DNA of 7,046 bases from Brachybacterium sp. (GTDB taxonomy: Bacteria; Actinomycetota; Actinomycetes; Actinomycetales; Dermabacteraceae): NCBI GenBank assembly GCA_027322375.1, contig DAHVRS010000404.1, positions 1 through 7,046 on the forward strand. Direction: 5' to 3'. A program made the translations under genes and the position numbers. Within the stretch, counting starts at the first letter, position 1. Each line of letters opens with the position of its first letter. Positions 1-5,356 of this stretch are shown here, piece after piece. A model generated the notes under the pieces. That model searched no databases, was not told the DNA's origin, and saw only the letters and a program-made list of their open reading frames with translations.

Positions 1-529
1 TCAGTCCGCCCTCGCCGACCTCGACGCTCGCCCCGTCGGCGGCGTCGGCGGCGGAGGACTTCAGGCCGATGAGCTCGAGCTTGTACGGCTCGGAGGCCTC
101 CTCGGCGCGCGCGGCGTCATCGGAGATCTCGCGGCGCACGAAGCGCTGCCCGGACTTCACGATCCGGGTCATCTCCTTCTCGAGAGCCTTGAGCGACTCG
201 GGGGTGAAGGGCTCAGCGACGTCGAAGTCGTAGTAGAAGCCGTCGGTGATGGGCGGTCCGATGCCGAGCTTCGCGTCGGGGTTGACCTTCTGCACGGCCT
301 GGGCGAGGACGTGCGCGGTGCTGTGGCGCAGGATCGAGAGGCCGTCGGGGCTGGAGATGTCCACGCCCTCGACACTCTGCCCGGCGGCGAGCTGGGTCTC
401 GAGATCGCGCAGCTCCCCGTCGATGCGCAGGGCGATGATCGTGGCGGTCCCCTCGAAGAGGGTGGTGCCCGTGGTCCCCTCCTCGATCTGATGGGGTGCT
501 CCGTCGAGGGTGATGGCGATCTGGGCCAC
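1..529 (-). CDS. thrS: Threonyl-tRNA synthetase, N-terminal part (runs off the window)
   Basis: Charges tRNA-Thr with threonine in the cytoplasm. Only the first 176 codons are present; the catalytic and anticodon-binding domains lie beyond the window edge. Residues 1-62 fit a TGS domain (LFEGTATIIALRIDGELRDL region). The editing domain follows, with the HxxxH motif H69-S-T-A-H73 inside LRHSTAHVLAQAV, then GIGPPITDGFYYDFD, which is characteristic of ThrRS and AlaRS-type editing modules. The segment ending YKLELIGLK is typical of ThrRS. The start is a GTG, chosen because AAGGAG (536-541) lies six bases upstream and because the TGS domain begins directly after it. The gene lies 58 bp after the histidine kinase on the same strand, so it may be read from its own promoter, from the upstream operon, or both. 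The reading is clean, with no frame problem. Confidence 0.96.
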   Translation of the reverse strand, partial: MAQIAITLDGAPHQIEEGTTGTTLFEGTATIIALRIDGELRDLETQLAAGQSVEGVDISSPDGLSILRHSTAHVLAQAVQKVNPDAKLGIGPPITDGFYYDFDVAEPFTPESLKALEKEMTRIVKSGQRFVRREISDDAARAEEASEPYKLELIGLKSSAADAADGASVEVGEGGL

Positions 530-590
530 GTGCTGCTCCTTGCGTGTCGGGGTGAGCCGGCCGACGACGCCGGCTCCGCGGACCATCCTA
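530..590 (-). promoter_or_regulatory. thrS leader: ribosome binding site, perfect hairpin and possible -10
   Basis: The short gap between the kinase and thrS holds three visible elements. AAGGAG at 536-541 is a strong Shine-Dalgarno site and fixes the GTG start. A perfect 7-bp inverted repeat, GAGCCGG (554-560) with CCGGCTC (570-576) and a 9-base loop, could end kinase transcription or act in the thrS leader; it lacks a U tract. TAGGAT at 590-585 (minus strand), which includes the kinase TAG stop, resembles a -10 box, but I see no convincing -35. No T-box features are visible in so short a leader. Confidence 0.45.
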
Positions 591-1550
591 TCGGGGCGCG
601 CGAGGGCTTCCGCCCCCGGTCCGGGCCGCCTCTCCCACAGGGCCTGCGACAGGAAGCCGCAGGGTGAGGGTCGAGCCCTCACCGTGCCAGGACTCGAGGG
701 TCGCGCTGCCGCCGTGACGCTCGAGGATCGCGCGGACCAGCGGGAGACCGAGCCCGGTCCCGTCGATGCCGCGGGATTCGCGGGAGCGGCCCAGCTCCTC
801 CCACACCGTCTCGAGCTCGTCGGCGGGGATGCCGCGCCCGGTGTCCGCGATCTCGAGCAGGATCATCCCCTCCTCCTCGCGGCCGCGGATCTCGATCGCG
901 TCCTGGCCCGCGGAGTACTTCACCGCGTTGCTGAGTGCGTTGGCGAGGACCAGGTAGAGCAGGTCCTCGTCGCCGACGAGGCGCGGCAGGGGGCGCGGCG
1001 CCCGCGGCAGCGCGATGTTGACGCGGCGGCGCTCAGCCCCCGGCAGCTCGCCCATCGCCGCGACCGCCTCCTCGACCAGGGCCGTGGGGTCGATCGGGGC
1101 GAGCTCGAGCTCGGTCTCCTCGACCTCGCCGATGCGTCGCAGATCGCGCAGCAGTCCGGTGAGCCGCTGGGACTGGGCGTCGATGCTCGCGCGCTGGCGG
1201 TCGGAGGGCTCATCGGCGAGCGCGGCGCGGATCCCCTGGATGGGGTTCTTCAGCTCGTGATCGAGACGGGAGAGGACGCGGCGATGGCGGGCGGCGAGCT
1301 GCTCGAGCGCGTGTCGCCGGTCCCGCGCGGCGCGACCTCGCTGGAGATGGGCGGCGAGCAGGGCGGGGGCGAGGACAGCGGTCACCGCCGCACCGAGCAG
1401 CAGCGGCAGCCAGGCGAGGCTCCCCATGACATAGACCTGTGCCCCGCCACCGGTGGCGAGCCAGAGGAGGCTCAGCACCAGGCCGAGCAGCAGCGGGCCG
1501 AGGCCGAGCACGAGCCGGAGAACCGGCCGACGGGCAGTGCCACCTCTCAT
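588..1550 (-). CDS. Two-component sensor histidine kinase, intramembrane-sensing type
   Basis: A 320-residue membrane kinase expected to autophosphorylate on histidine and pass the phosphate to the adjacent OmpR-type regulator. Two hydrophobic segments, about residues 11-33 and 39-67, are joined by only a few residues (around GGGAQ), so there is almost no extracytoplasmic sensor domain. The H-box reads RLDHELKNP with H98 as the likely phosphorylated residue. The ATPase domain shows the N-box LANALSNAVKYS (N204, N208), the G1 box ADTGRGIP (235-242) and the G2 box GTGLGLPLV (264-272). The ATG is chosen because it overlaps the regulator's stop codon (ATGA, 1547-1550) and directly precedes the first membrane segment. 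The upstream GAAGG sits too close to the start to be a good independent site, so translation probably depends on coupling. The stop is TAG. The signal is unknown; short-loop kinases often detect membrane or cell-wall stress, which would suit the two exported proteins upstream. Confidence 0.93.
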   Translation of the reverse strand: MRGGTARRPVLRLVLGLGPLLLGLVLSLLWLATGGGAQVYVMGSLAWLPLLLGAAVTAVLAPALLAAHLQRGRAARDRRHALEQLAARHRRVLSRLDHELKNPIQGIRAALADEPSDRQRASIDAQSQRLTGLLRDLRRIGEVEETELELAPIDPTALVEEAVAAMGELPGAERRRVNIALPRAPRPLPRLVGDEDLLYLVLANALSNAVKYSAGQDAIEIRGREEEGMILLEIADTGRGIPADELETVWEELGRSRESRGIDGTGLGLPLVRAILERHGGSATLESWHGEGSTLTLRLPVAGPVGEAARTGGGSPRAPR

Positions 1551-2277
1551 GCCTTCGCCACCGGGTACACGAAGCGGTAGCCGAGTCCGGGCACGGTCTC
1601 GAGATAGCGGGGGTTGCTGACATCGTCGCCGAGGGCTCCGCGGATCTCCGCGATCCGGTGGTCGACGGCGCGGGTGGTGACGATGGCGTCGAAGCCCCAC
1701 ACCGTCTGCAGCAGGCGGACGCGGCTGATCACCTCGTCGGGATGGGCCATGAGGAACTCCAGCAGCGCGAAGGCGCGCGGGGTGAGCTGCTTCTCGGCTC
1801 CGTCGAGAAGGACGCGACGGGCGGGACGGTCGATGCGCAGCGCCCCGGCGCGCAGGCTCTCCGCGGCGCTGAGCGGGGCGGTGCCTGCGCTCGCGCGGCG
1901 CAGCACGGCGCGCACCCGGGCGAGCAGCTCCTGCGGGTCGAAGGGCTTGTTGAGATAGTCGTCGGCCCCTTCGTCCAGGGCCGCGGCGCGCTCGAAGCTC
2001 TCGCCGACGTGGGTGAGGAGGAGGACGGGCAGCCAGTCGTGCTCGGCGCGGATCCGGCGCAGCACTTCCCGCCCGTCGATGCCCGGCATCATCACGTCCA
2101 GGATCACGACGTCGGGACGGCGCCGGGCGATGGACTGAAGGGCGCTCTCCCGTCGGCCGCCTCCTCGACCTCGAGACCGGAGCGCTCGAGGACGGGGCCG
2201 AGGTGCTCCCGGATGGTCGCATCGTCGTCCACCAGGAGCACCCGCGGCCGTGGAGCGCCGCCATGCTCAGCCGTCAT
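1547..2277 (-). pseudogene. OmpR/PhoB-type response regulator split by a one-base deletion
   Basis: A DNA-binding response regulator, partner of the kinase that overlaps its stop. The first 43 residues are normal receiver sequence with the acidic pocket D17-D18-D19 (VLLVDDDATIREHL) and end at EEAADG. There, GACGGGAGAGC at about 2153-2143 (minus strand) lacks one G relative to a reading that restores DG-ESALQSIARRRPDVVILD. Translation from ATG 2277 therefore stops at TGA 2106-2104 after 57 residues. The rest is intact from 2107 to 1547 (186 codons from a GTG). It holds the phospho-acceptor in VILDVMMPG, the conserved Thr (LLLTHVG), Lys-Pro (LNKPFD) and a full winged helix ending YLETVPGLGYRFVYPV. 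Restoring the base gives 243 residues, a normal family length. The 5' end overlaps the OmpA gene by 11 bp. The cause may be a sequencing error in a G run or a real mutation. The broken stop and the internal GTG overlap as GTGA, so restart is conceivable. Confidence 0.9.
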
Positions 2278-2797
2278 AGCGGATCTCGACGCGACGGTTC
2301 TGGGCGCGGGCGTCGGGGTCGTCCTCCCCGCCAGGGCTCTCCTCGACGAGGGGCTCGCTGTCCCCGTGCCCGGTGACGGTGAGCTCGAGGTCGGGGCGGG
2401 CGGTGCGGATCTGGGCGGCGACGGCTTCGGCCCGCTCCTCGGAGAGGACCTGGTTGCCGCGTTGGTAGGGGACGGTGTCGGTGTGCCCGTCGATGCTGAC
2501 CGCGGCGCCCTCGGGCACGTCCTGGACGAGCTCGACGATCTTCGCTGCGGCGGCCTCGGAGATCTCCGCGGAGCCGGTGGTGAAAAGGATGTCGGTGCTC
2601 AGCGTGATCGCCGTGGTGCCGGCCTCGGCGTCGGTCTGGGCGAGCGGCTCGATCACGCCCTCGAGCTCGATGATCCCGTCGTCGAGCTCGATGATGCCGT
2701 CGTCGAGCGGGGTGATGCCGTCCTCCGCGAGGGCGGGAGCGAGCATGCCGCCGAGCAGCAGTGCGGAAGCGAGAGCGACGCGCAGGGTGACTCTCAT
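2267..2797 (-). CDS. Secreted OmpA-family peptidoglycan-binding protein with heptad repeats
   Basis: A 176-residue exported protein. Residues 1-24 form a signal peptide (MRVTLRVALASALLLGGMLAPALA) with a predicted cut after ALA. A short repeat region (residues 25-52) follows, then an OmpA C-terminal domain (about 62-174). The domain shows LSTDILFTTGSAEIS, GHTDTVP, NQVLSEERAEAV and the closing QNRRVEI. D107 and R122 are 15 residues apart, the same spacing as the Asp/Arg pair that contacts diaminopimelate in Acinetobacter OmpA (family knowledge). It therefore probably binds the cell wall outside the membrane. No transmembrane barrel is present, as expected in a Gram-positive. The ATG overlaps the stop of the lipoprotein gene (ATGA) and is the only start that places a signal peptide at the N-terminus. 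The gene's 3' end overlaps the regulator start by 11 bp. Its exact role is unknown; wall anchoring or envelope sensing is an inference. Confidence 0.9.
   Translation of the reverse strand: MRVTLRVALASALLLGGMLAPALAEDGITPLDDGIIELDDGIIELEGVIEPLAQTDAEAGTTAITLSTDILFTTGSAEISEAAAAKIVELVQDVPEGAAVSIDGHTDTVPYQRGNQVLSEERAEAVAAQIRTARPDLELTVTGHGDSEPLVEESPGGEDDPDARAQNRRVEIRYDG
2642..2725 (-). repeat. Four tandem heptads after the OmpA signal peptide
   Basis: Codons 25-52 encode EDGITPL, DDGIIEL, DDGIIEL and EGVIEPL, a seven-residue (21-bp) unit repeated about four times, the two middle units identical in protein. The units begin right at the predicted signal-peptide cut. Their acidic and beta-branched pattern suggests an extended or beta-rich linker between the membrane surface and the wall-binding domain. 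Confidence 0.8.
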
Positions 2798-3450
2798 CGG
2801 ATCTCGACCCCGACGGCGAGCGGCGCGCCCTCGACGAGCATCACGTCCATGGCGGTGACGTCCTCGGGCGGGGCGACGAACATCGCATAGGCATGGAGGG
2901 TCTGTCCGGGCCGGAACTTCGCCCCCTGGGAATTCGTCTGGGCTTCCACGGTCGAATTGCGGGGGACGGTGCGCTTGTTGAGGTTCACCGGATCGATGAG
3001 ATACGGATTCCACGACTGCGCCCCGAGATAGTCATAGATCCAGGCCGCCTCGTCCGGCTTCGTGCTCTCCACCCGGAAGGAGAACTGGGCGACCAGCCGC
3101 TCGCCGTCGCGGCGCAGCTCGTGCAGAGCGACGGTGAGGGTCGCATCGGGGTCGCCGTCCACGGTCGCGGGCACCTCGGCCGTGGCGATCGCTGCCGGCA
3201 GCTCGCTGAGGTCCATCGGGGCCTCCTCGTCGACCACCGTCTCGTCGCCGCTGTCGTCGGAACCGGTCGCGGAGCCCTTCTCCTCGGCGTCTCCCCCGGC
3301 GCTGCCGTCGGCCTGGTCCTCGCCGCTCTTCTCCTCCCCGGGCTCGCCGGCGCCGATGGTGCAGCCGGTGACGGCGGCGGTCCCGAGCAGGGCGAGCGCG
3401 CCGAGGAGGCTCCGCCGGGTGGCGGGCTGTCGTCGAGCGGTGGCGTGCAT
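2794..3450 (-). CDS. Secreted lipoprotein with acidic linker and beta-rich C-terminal domain
   Basis: A 218-residue predicted lipoprotein of unknown function. Residues 1-30 form the signal, with twin arginines (ATRRSLLGALAL, a possible Tat signal) and the lipobox V-T-G-C at 27-30; C30 would carry the lipid. Residues 31-80 are a low-complexity stretch of Glu, Asp, Gly and Ser, typical of a linker through the wall. Residues 83-218 look like a compact beta-sandwich (LTVALHEL, RLVAQFSFRV, TLHAYAMFVAP, AMDVMLVEG); an Ig-like DUF4352-style fold is only a guess. The ATG at 3450 is preferred over upstream in-frame starts because AAGGAG (3457-3462) lies six bases before it and because it puts the signal peptide at the N-terminus. 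It is the first gene of the four-gene set and overlaps the OmpA start by four bases. It could be an accessory or ligand-binding partner of the sensor system (inference). Confidence 0.88.
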   Translation of the reverse strand: MHATARRQPATRRSLLGALALLGTAAVTGCTIGAGEPGEEKSGEDQADGSAGGDAEEKGSATGSDDSGDETVVDEEAPMDLSELPAAIATAEVPATVDGDPDATLTVALHELRRDGERLVAQFSFRVESTKPDEAAWIYDYLGAQSWNPYLIDPVNLNKRTVPRNSTVEAQTNSQGAKFRPGQTLHAYAMFVAPPEDVTAMDVMLVEGAPLAVGVEIR

Positions 3451-3606
3451 GGTGTTCTCCTTCGTCCGGGGCGGCCCCTCGCCGCCCGTCCCCTCAGCCT
3501 GCCGGGCCGTTGTCCCCACATGGTCGCACCGGTGTCGTGGTGCGGGGACGTGCTGTCTCGATCCTGCGACATGTCTGGGCGTCATGCGGATCGTGCCGCG
3601 CACGTG

Positions 3607-3622
3607 ATCCCGCGCGCGGGAT
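3607..3622. promoter_or_regulatory. 16-bp perfect palindrome, possible operator
   Basis: ATCCCGCGCGCGGGAT reads identically on both strands. It sits near the middle of the divergent gap, about 155 bp from each start codon, beside the shorter palindrome CACGTG (3601-3606). A dimeric regulator site is possible, perhaps for the operon's own response regulator, though OmpR-type proteins usually prefer direct repeats. Confidence 0.35.
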
Positions 3623-3681
3623 GCTCACCGTCTCCGCAGGGACAAGCAGGATCTGCGGATCGTCCGATGATCTGACCTCTG

Positions 3682-3706
3682 GGACGGGCGTGCCGTACGT
3701 CCGTCC
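3682..3706 (+). other. Hairpin in the leader of the transporter pseudogene
   Basis: GGACGGGCG (3682-3690) pairs with CGTCCGTCC (3698-3706) with one G-U pair and a seven-base loop. It lies about 60 bp before the transporter ATG. It could be a leftover leader structure or operator; no function is shown. Confidence 0.3.
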
Positions 3707-3768
3707 TCGTCGCTCCCCCAGGAAGGAGAGCGCCCCCGCTCGCTCCTTGTGCTGCGGAGGGCCTCCTC

Positions 3769-4980
3769 ATGAGCCAGAACTCTCAGACGACCCAGGAGCT
3801 CCTCGAGGACCTCCGCACCGTCGCGCCCCGGCGCCGACGACGCGAGGATTCCGGGCTGGACAACGTGGTGTTCGGTGTCGCCGGCGCTCTCGCGATCGCC
3901 TTCGTGGTGCGGGATCGCCTCCGTGGTGCGGGGACTGATCCCCCCCTGGGTTCGGAGACGTCGGATCCGCCGTGCTGAGCGGCGTGATCTCGAACTTCGG
4001 CTGGCTGTACGTCATCGCCGCGACGGTCTTCACGATCTTCGTGATCATCGTGGCCGCCTCCGGCTTCGGCCGCATCCCGCGGGGACGCGACGGCGGGGAG
4101 CCGCAGTTCCGCACCGCGAGCTGGATCTCGATGATGTTCGCGCCCGTGATGGGCATCGGCCTGGTCTTCTACGGCGTGGGTGAGCCGCTGTTCTTCTACA
4201 TGTCGCCGCCGCCCGGCACCGTCAAGGGGCAGACCCCGGAGGCGATGACCACGGCGCTGGGGACCACGCTGTTCCACTGGCCCCTGTACCCGTGGGCGAT
4301 GTACGCGATCGTGGGCCTCGGCATGCCCTACGGCACCTACTTGCCTGGGCCGCTCGCAGCTGTTCTCCTCGATGCCCACCTCGCTGTTCGGCGAGCGCGT
4401 CTCGGAGAGCGTCGGCGGGCCCGCCCCGTTCATCCTCACCGTGATCCCCAACGCCGTGGGCGGCCTCATCGCGGACCTGCCGCAGATGGACTCGCGCACC
4501 GCCGCGGCGGGCGATGAGTCGATGGCGGAGCGGATGAGCACCTGGACCGTCGCCCACTGGGCGTGGCGGGTCTCCTGGTGCCCCTTCGGGGGCCTGTTCA
4601 TCGGGCGCATCTCCCGCAGCCGCACGATCCGCCAGTTCGTGGCGGGCGTGCTGCTGATCGCGATCTTCTTCGTCACCGGCGCGGACTTCGCCTCGATCGT
4701 CATGCGCGAGCTCAGCGAGAAGGGTGCCCATGAGCCCACCCGCAAGCTCGTGGTCTCCTGGGGCGTCGCGACCGGTGCGGTCGTGGTGGTCATGCTGCGC
4801 GCCAGGCTCGCGGAGACCGTCCTCGCGGACACGGTGGAGGCCGCGATCGACCGTCACGACGGCGAGCCCTCCGGGCTGCGCACCGTGGGGCACCCGTCGA
4901 GCAGCCGAGCACCGAGACGCCCGCCCCTGACGAGACTGATCTCGAGGTGTCCGGCACCAGCGCCTGGTCTGAGCGCCTGA
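3769..4980 (+). pseudogene. Decayed BCCT-family betaine/choline/carnitine transporter
   Basis: Remains of a sodium-coupled osmolyte importer of the BetP type, normally 500-600 residues and 12 membrane helices. Recognisable pieces in order are an N-terminal cytoplasmic start (MSQNSQTTQELLEDLRTV), TM2-TM4 (VLSGVISNFGWLYVIAATVF, MGIGLVFYGVGEPLFF, FHWPLYPWAMYAIVGLGM), TM8 (HWAWRVSWCPFGGLFIGRISRSRTIRQFV), TM10 (IAIFFVTGADFASIVM), and a C-terminal tail (LADTVEAAIDRHDGEPSGL). The frame breaks near 3963 (about five extra bases), near 4341 (one extra T) and at 4898-4913 (8-bp tandem duplication). Large blocks are missing at about 4423, 4657 and 4800, all in frame. Substitutions include the Ala-Gly before MGIG replaced by Pro-Val, and a Trp of the WAWW box replaced by Arg. 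A GGAGG-like site precedes the ATG. It cannot make a working carrier. The neighbouring genes are intact, so decay is local. The family call is firm; the substrate is unknown. Confidence 0.9.
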
Positions 4981-4985
4981 CAAGG

Positions 4986-5020
4986 ACGAAGGCCCCGGTC
5001 CATCGACCGGGGGCCTTCGT
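4986..5020. terminator. Strong two-way intrinsic terminator
   Basis: A 15-bp stem with one bulged G runs from ACGAAGG (4986-4992) to CCTTCGT (5014-5020) around the loop CATC (5001-5004). It serves the transporter remnant from the left and the minus-strand tRNA cluster from the right. A long U tract is absent, as is common in high-GC actinobacteria. Confidence 0.85.
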
Positions 5021-5022
5021 GG

Positions 5023-5097
5023 TGGTGGGCGATACTGGGATCGAACCAGTGACCTCTTCCGTGTCAGGGAAGCGCGCTACCGCTGCGCCAATCGCCC
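5023..5097 (-). tRNA. tRNA-Val (GAC), CCA encoded
   Basis: Cloverleaf with acceptor GGGCGAT/ATCGCCC, U8, D-stem GCGC/GCGC, anticodon stem CTTCC/GGAAG, loop CTGACAC with anticodon GAC, and T-arm ACTGG-TTCGATC-CCAGT. Discriminator A is followed by a genomic CCA (5025-5023). All stems pair perfectly. It is the last gene of the minus-strand cluster, 22 bp after tRNA-Cys, and ends just before the terminator. Confidence 0.97.
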
Positions 5098-5104
5098 TCG
5101 CGGC

Positions 5105-5116
5105 GTCCCGAGGGAC
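5105..5116 (-). other. Small hairpin in the Cys-Val tRNA spacer
   Basis: GTCC and GGAC pair around the tetraloop CUCG in the 22-bp spacer between tRNA-Cys and tRNA-Val(GAC). It may guide precursor processing; the stem is only four base pairs. Confidence 0.35.
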
Positions 5117-5119
5117 CCG

Positions 5120-5193
5120 TGGAGGTGGGTACGGGATTCGAACCCGTGTACACGGCTTTGCAGGCCGTTGCCTCGCCTCTCGGCCAACCCACC
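5120..5193 (-). tRNA. tRNA-Cys (GCA), CCA encoded
   Basis: Acceptor GGTGGGT/ACCCACC, discriminator U, anticodon loop CTGCAAA with GCA, T-arm ACGGG-TTCGAAT-CCCGT, and a genomic CCA (5122-5120). It lies between a terminator-like hairpin and tRNA-Val(GAC). A TATGAT box 15 bp upstream suggests it may start its own transcript. Confidence 0.97.
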
Positions 5194-5207
5194 GGGGATG
5201 CTCTCGC

Positions 5208-5213
5208 ATCATA
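5208..5213 (-). promoter_or_regulatory. Possible -10 box of tRNA-Cys
   Basis: TATGAT on the minus strand matches the sigma-70-type -10 in five of six bases and would start RNA about 8 bases before the tRNA-Cys 5' end. No good -35 is present; that position is occupied by the hairpin at 5221-5247. Confidence 0.4.
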
Positions 5214-5220
5214 CGGAACA

Positions 5221-5247
5221 GCGCTCCCGACGAGTCGTCGGGAGCGC
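5221..5247 (-). terminator. Terminator-like 13-bp perfect inverted repeat after tRNA-Gly
   Basis: GCGCTCCCGACGA (5221-5233) and TCGTCGGGAGCGC (5235-5247) are exact inverse complements; a realistic fold has an 11-bp stem with a 5-base loop. It follows tRNA-Gly by 11 bases in the direction of transcription. It probably ends the Val(CAC)-Gly transcript or reduces read-through to Cys-Val. Confidence 0.7.
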
Positions 5248-5258
5248 CGCTCCCCCGG

Positions 5259-5331
5259 AGCGGACGACCGGATTCGAACCGGCGACCCTCACCTTGGCAA
5301 GGTGATGCTCTACCAACTGAGCTACGTCCGC
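5259..5331 (-). tRNA. tRNA-Gly (GCC), CCA not encoded
   Basis: Acceptor GCGGACG/CGTCCGC, U8, D-arm with GCTC/GAGC, anticodon loop TTGCCAA with GCC, T-arm GCCGG-TTCGAAT-CCGGT and discriminator U. The bases after the discriminator are CCG, so the CCA end must be added by enzyme. The 73 bases are identical to the plus-strand copy at 5866-5938. Confidence 0.97.
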
Positions 5332-5337
5332 GTGACG

Positions 5338-5351
5338 GGATCCGAAGATCC
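5338..5351 (-). other. UUCG-tetraloop hairpin in the Val(CAC)-Gly spacer
   Basis: GGATC and GATCC pair around TTCG, giving the unusually stable C(UUCG)G loop, in the 25-bp spacer between the two tRNAs. It is a likely processing or insulating element in the shared precursor. Confidence 0.6.
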
Positions 5352-5356
5352 AGCCG

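Larger units (their letters stand above)
3451..3768. promoter_or_regulatory. Non-coding divergent region between the envelope operon and the broken transporter
   Basis: No gene is supported in these 318 bases. It must hold the promoter of the minus-strand operon and the former promoter of the plus-strand transporter, but I cannot point to a clear -35/-10 pair on either strand. Visible elements are the AAGGAG of the lipoprotein gene (3457-3462), a 16-bp palindrome (3607-3622), a 9-bp-stem hairpin (3682-3706) and a GGAGG-type site (about 3756-3760) before the transporter ATG. Confidence 0.6.

Noticed and set aside
510..1580. Long plus-strand frame of 356 codons
   Set aside because: Antisense shadow of the kinase gene; no domain signal, and codon bias belongs to the other strand.
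588..2264. A single 558-residue minus-strand protein joining regulator and kinase
   Set aside because: Only its last 320 residues are kinase. The first 238 codons read the regulator in the wrong frame, giving Arg/Pro-rich nonsense. It is a by-product of high GC, not a fusion.
1439..2890. Long plus-strand frame of 483 codons
   Set aside because: Antisense shadow across the regulator and OmpA genes, which have clear motifs on the minus strand.
3527..3534. Palindrome CACCGGTG in the divergent gap
   Set aside because: Eight-base GC-rich palindromes are frequent in such DNA, and nothing nearby supports an operator.
3536..3935. 14-bp direct repeat CGTGGTGCGGGGAC at 3536-3549 and 3922-3935
   Set aside because: About one such match is expected by chance in 7 kb at this base composition. 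A partial third copy at 3903 fits local duplication in a decaying gene better than a mobile-element end.
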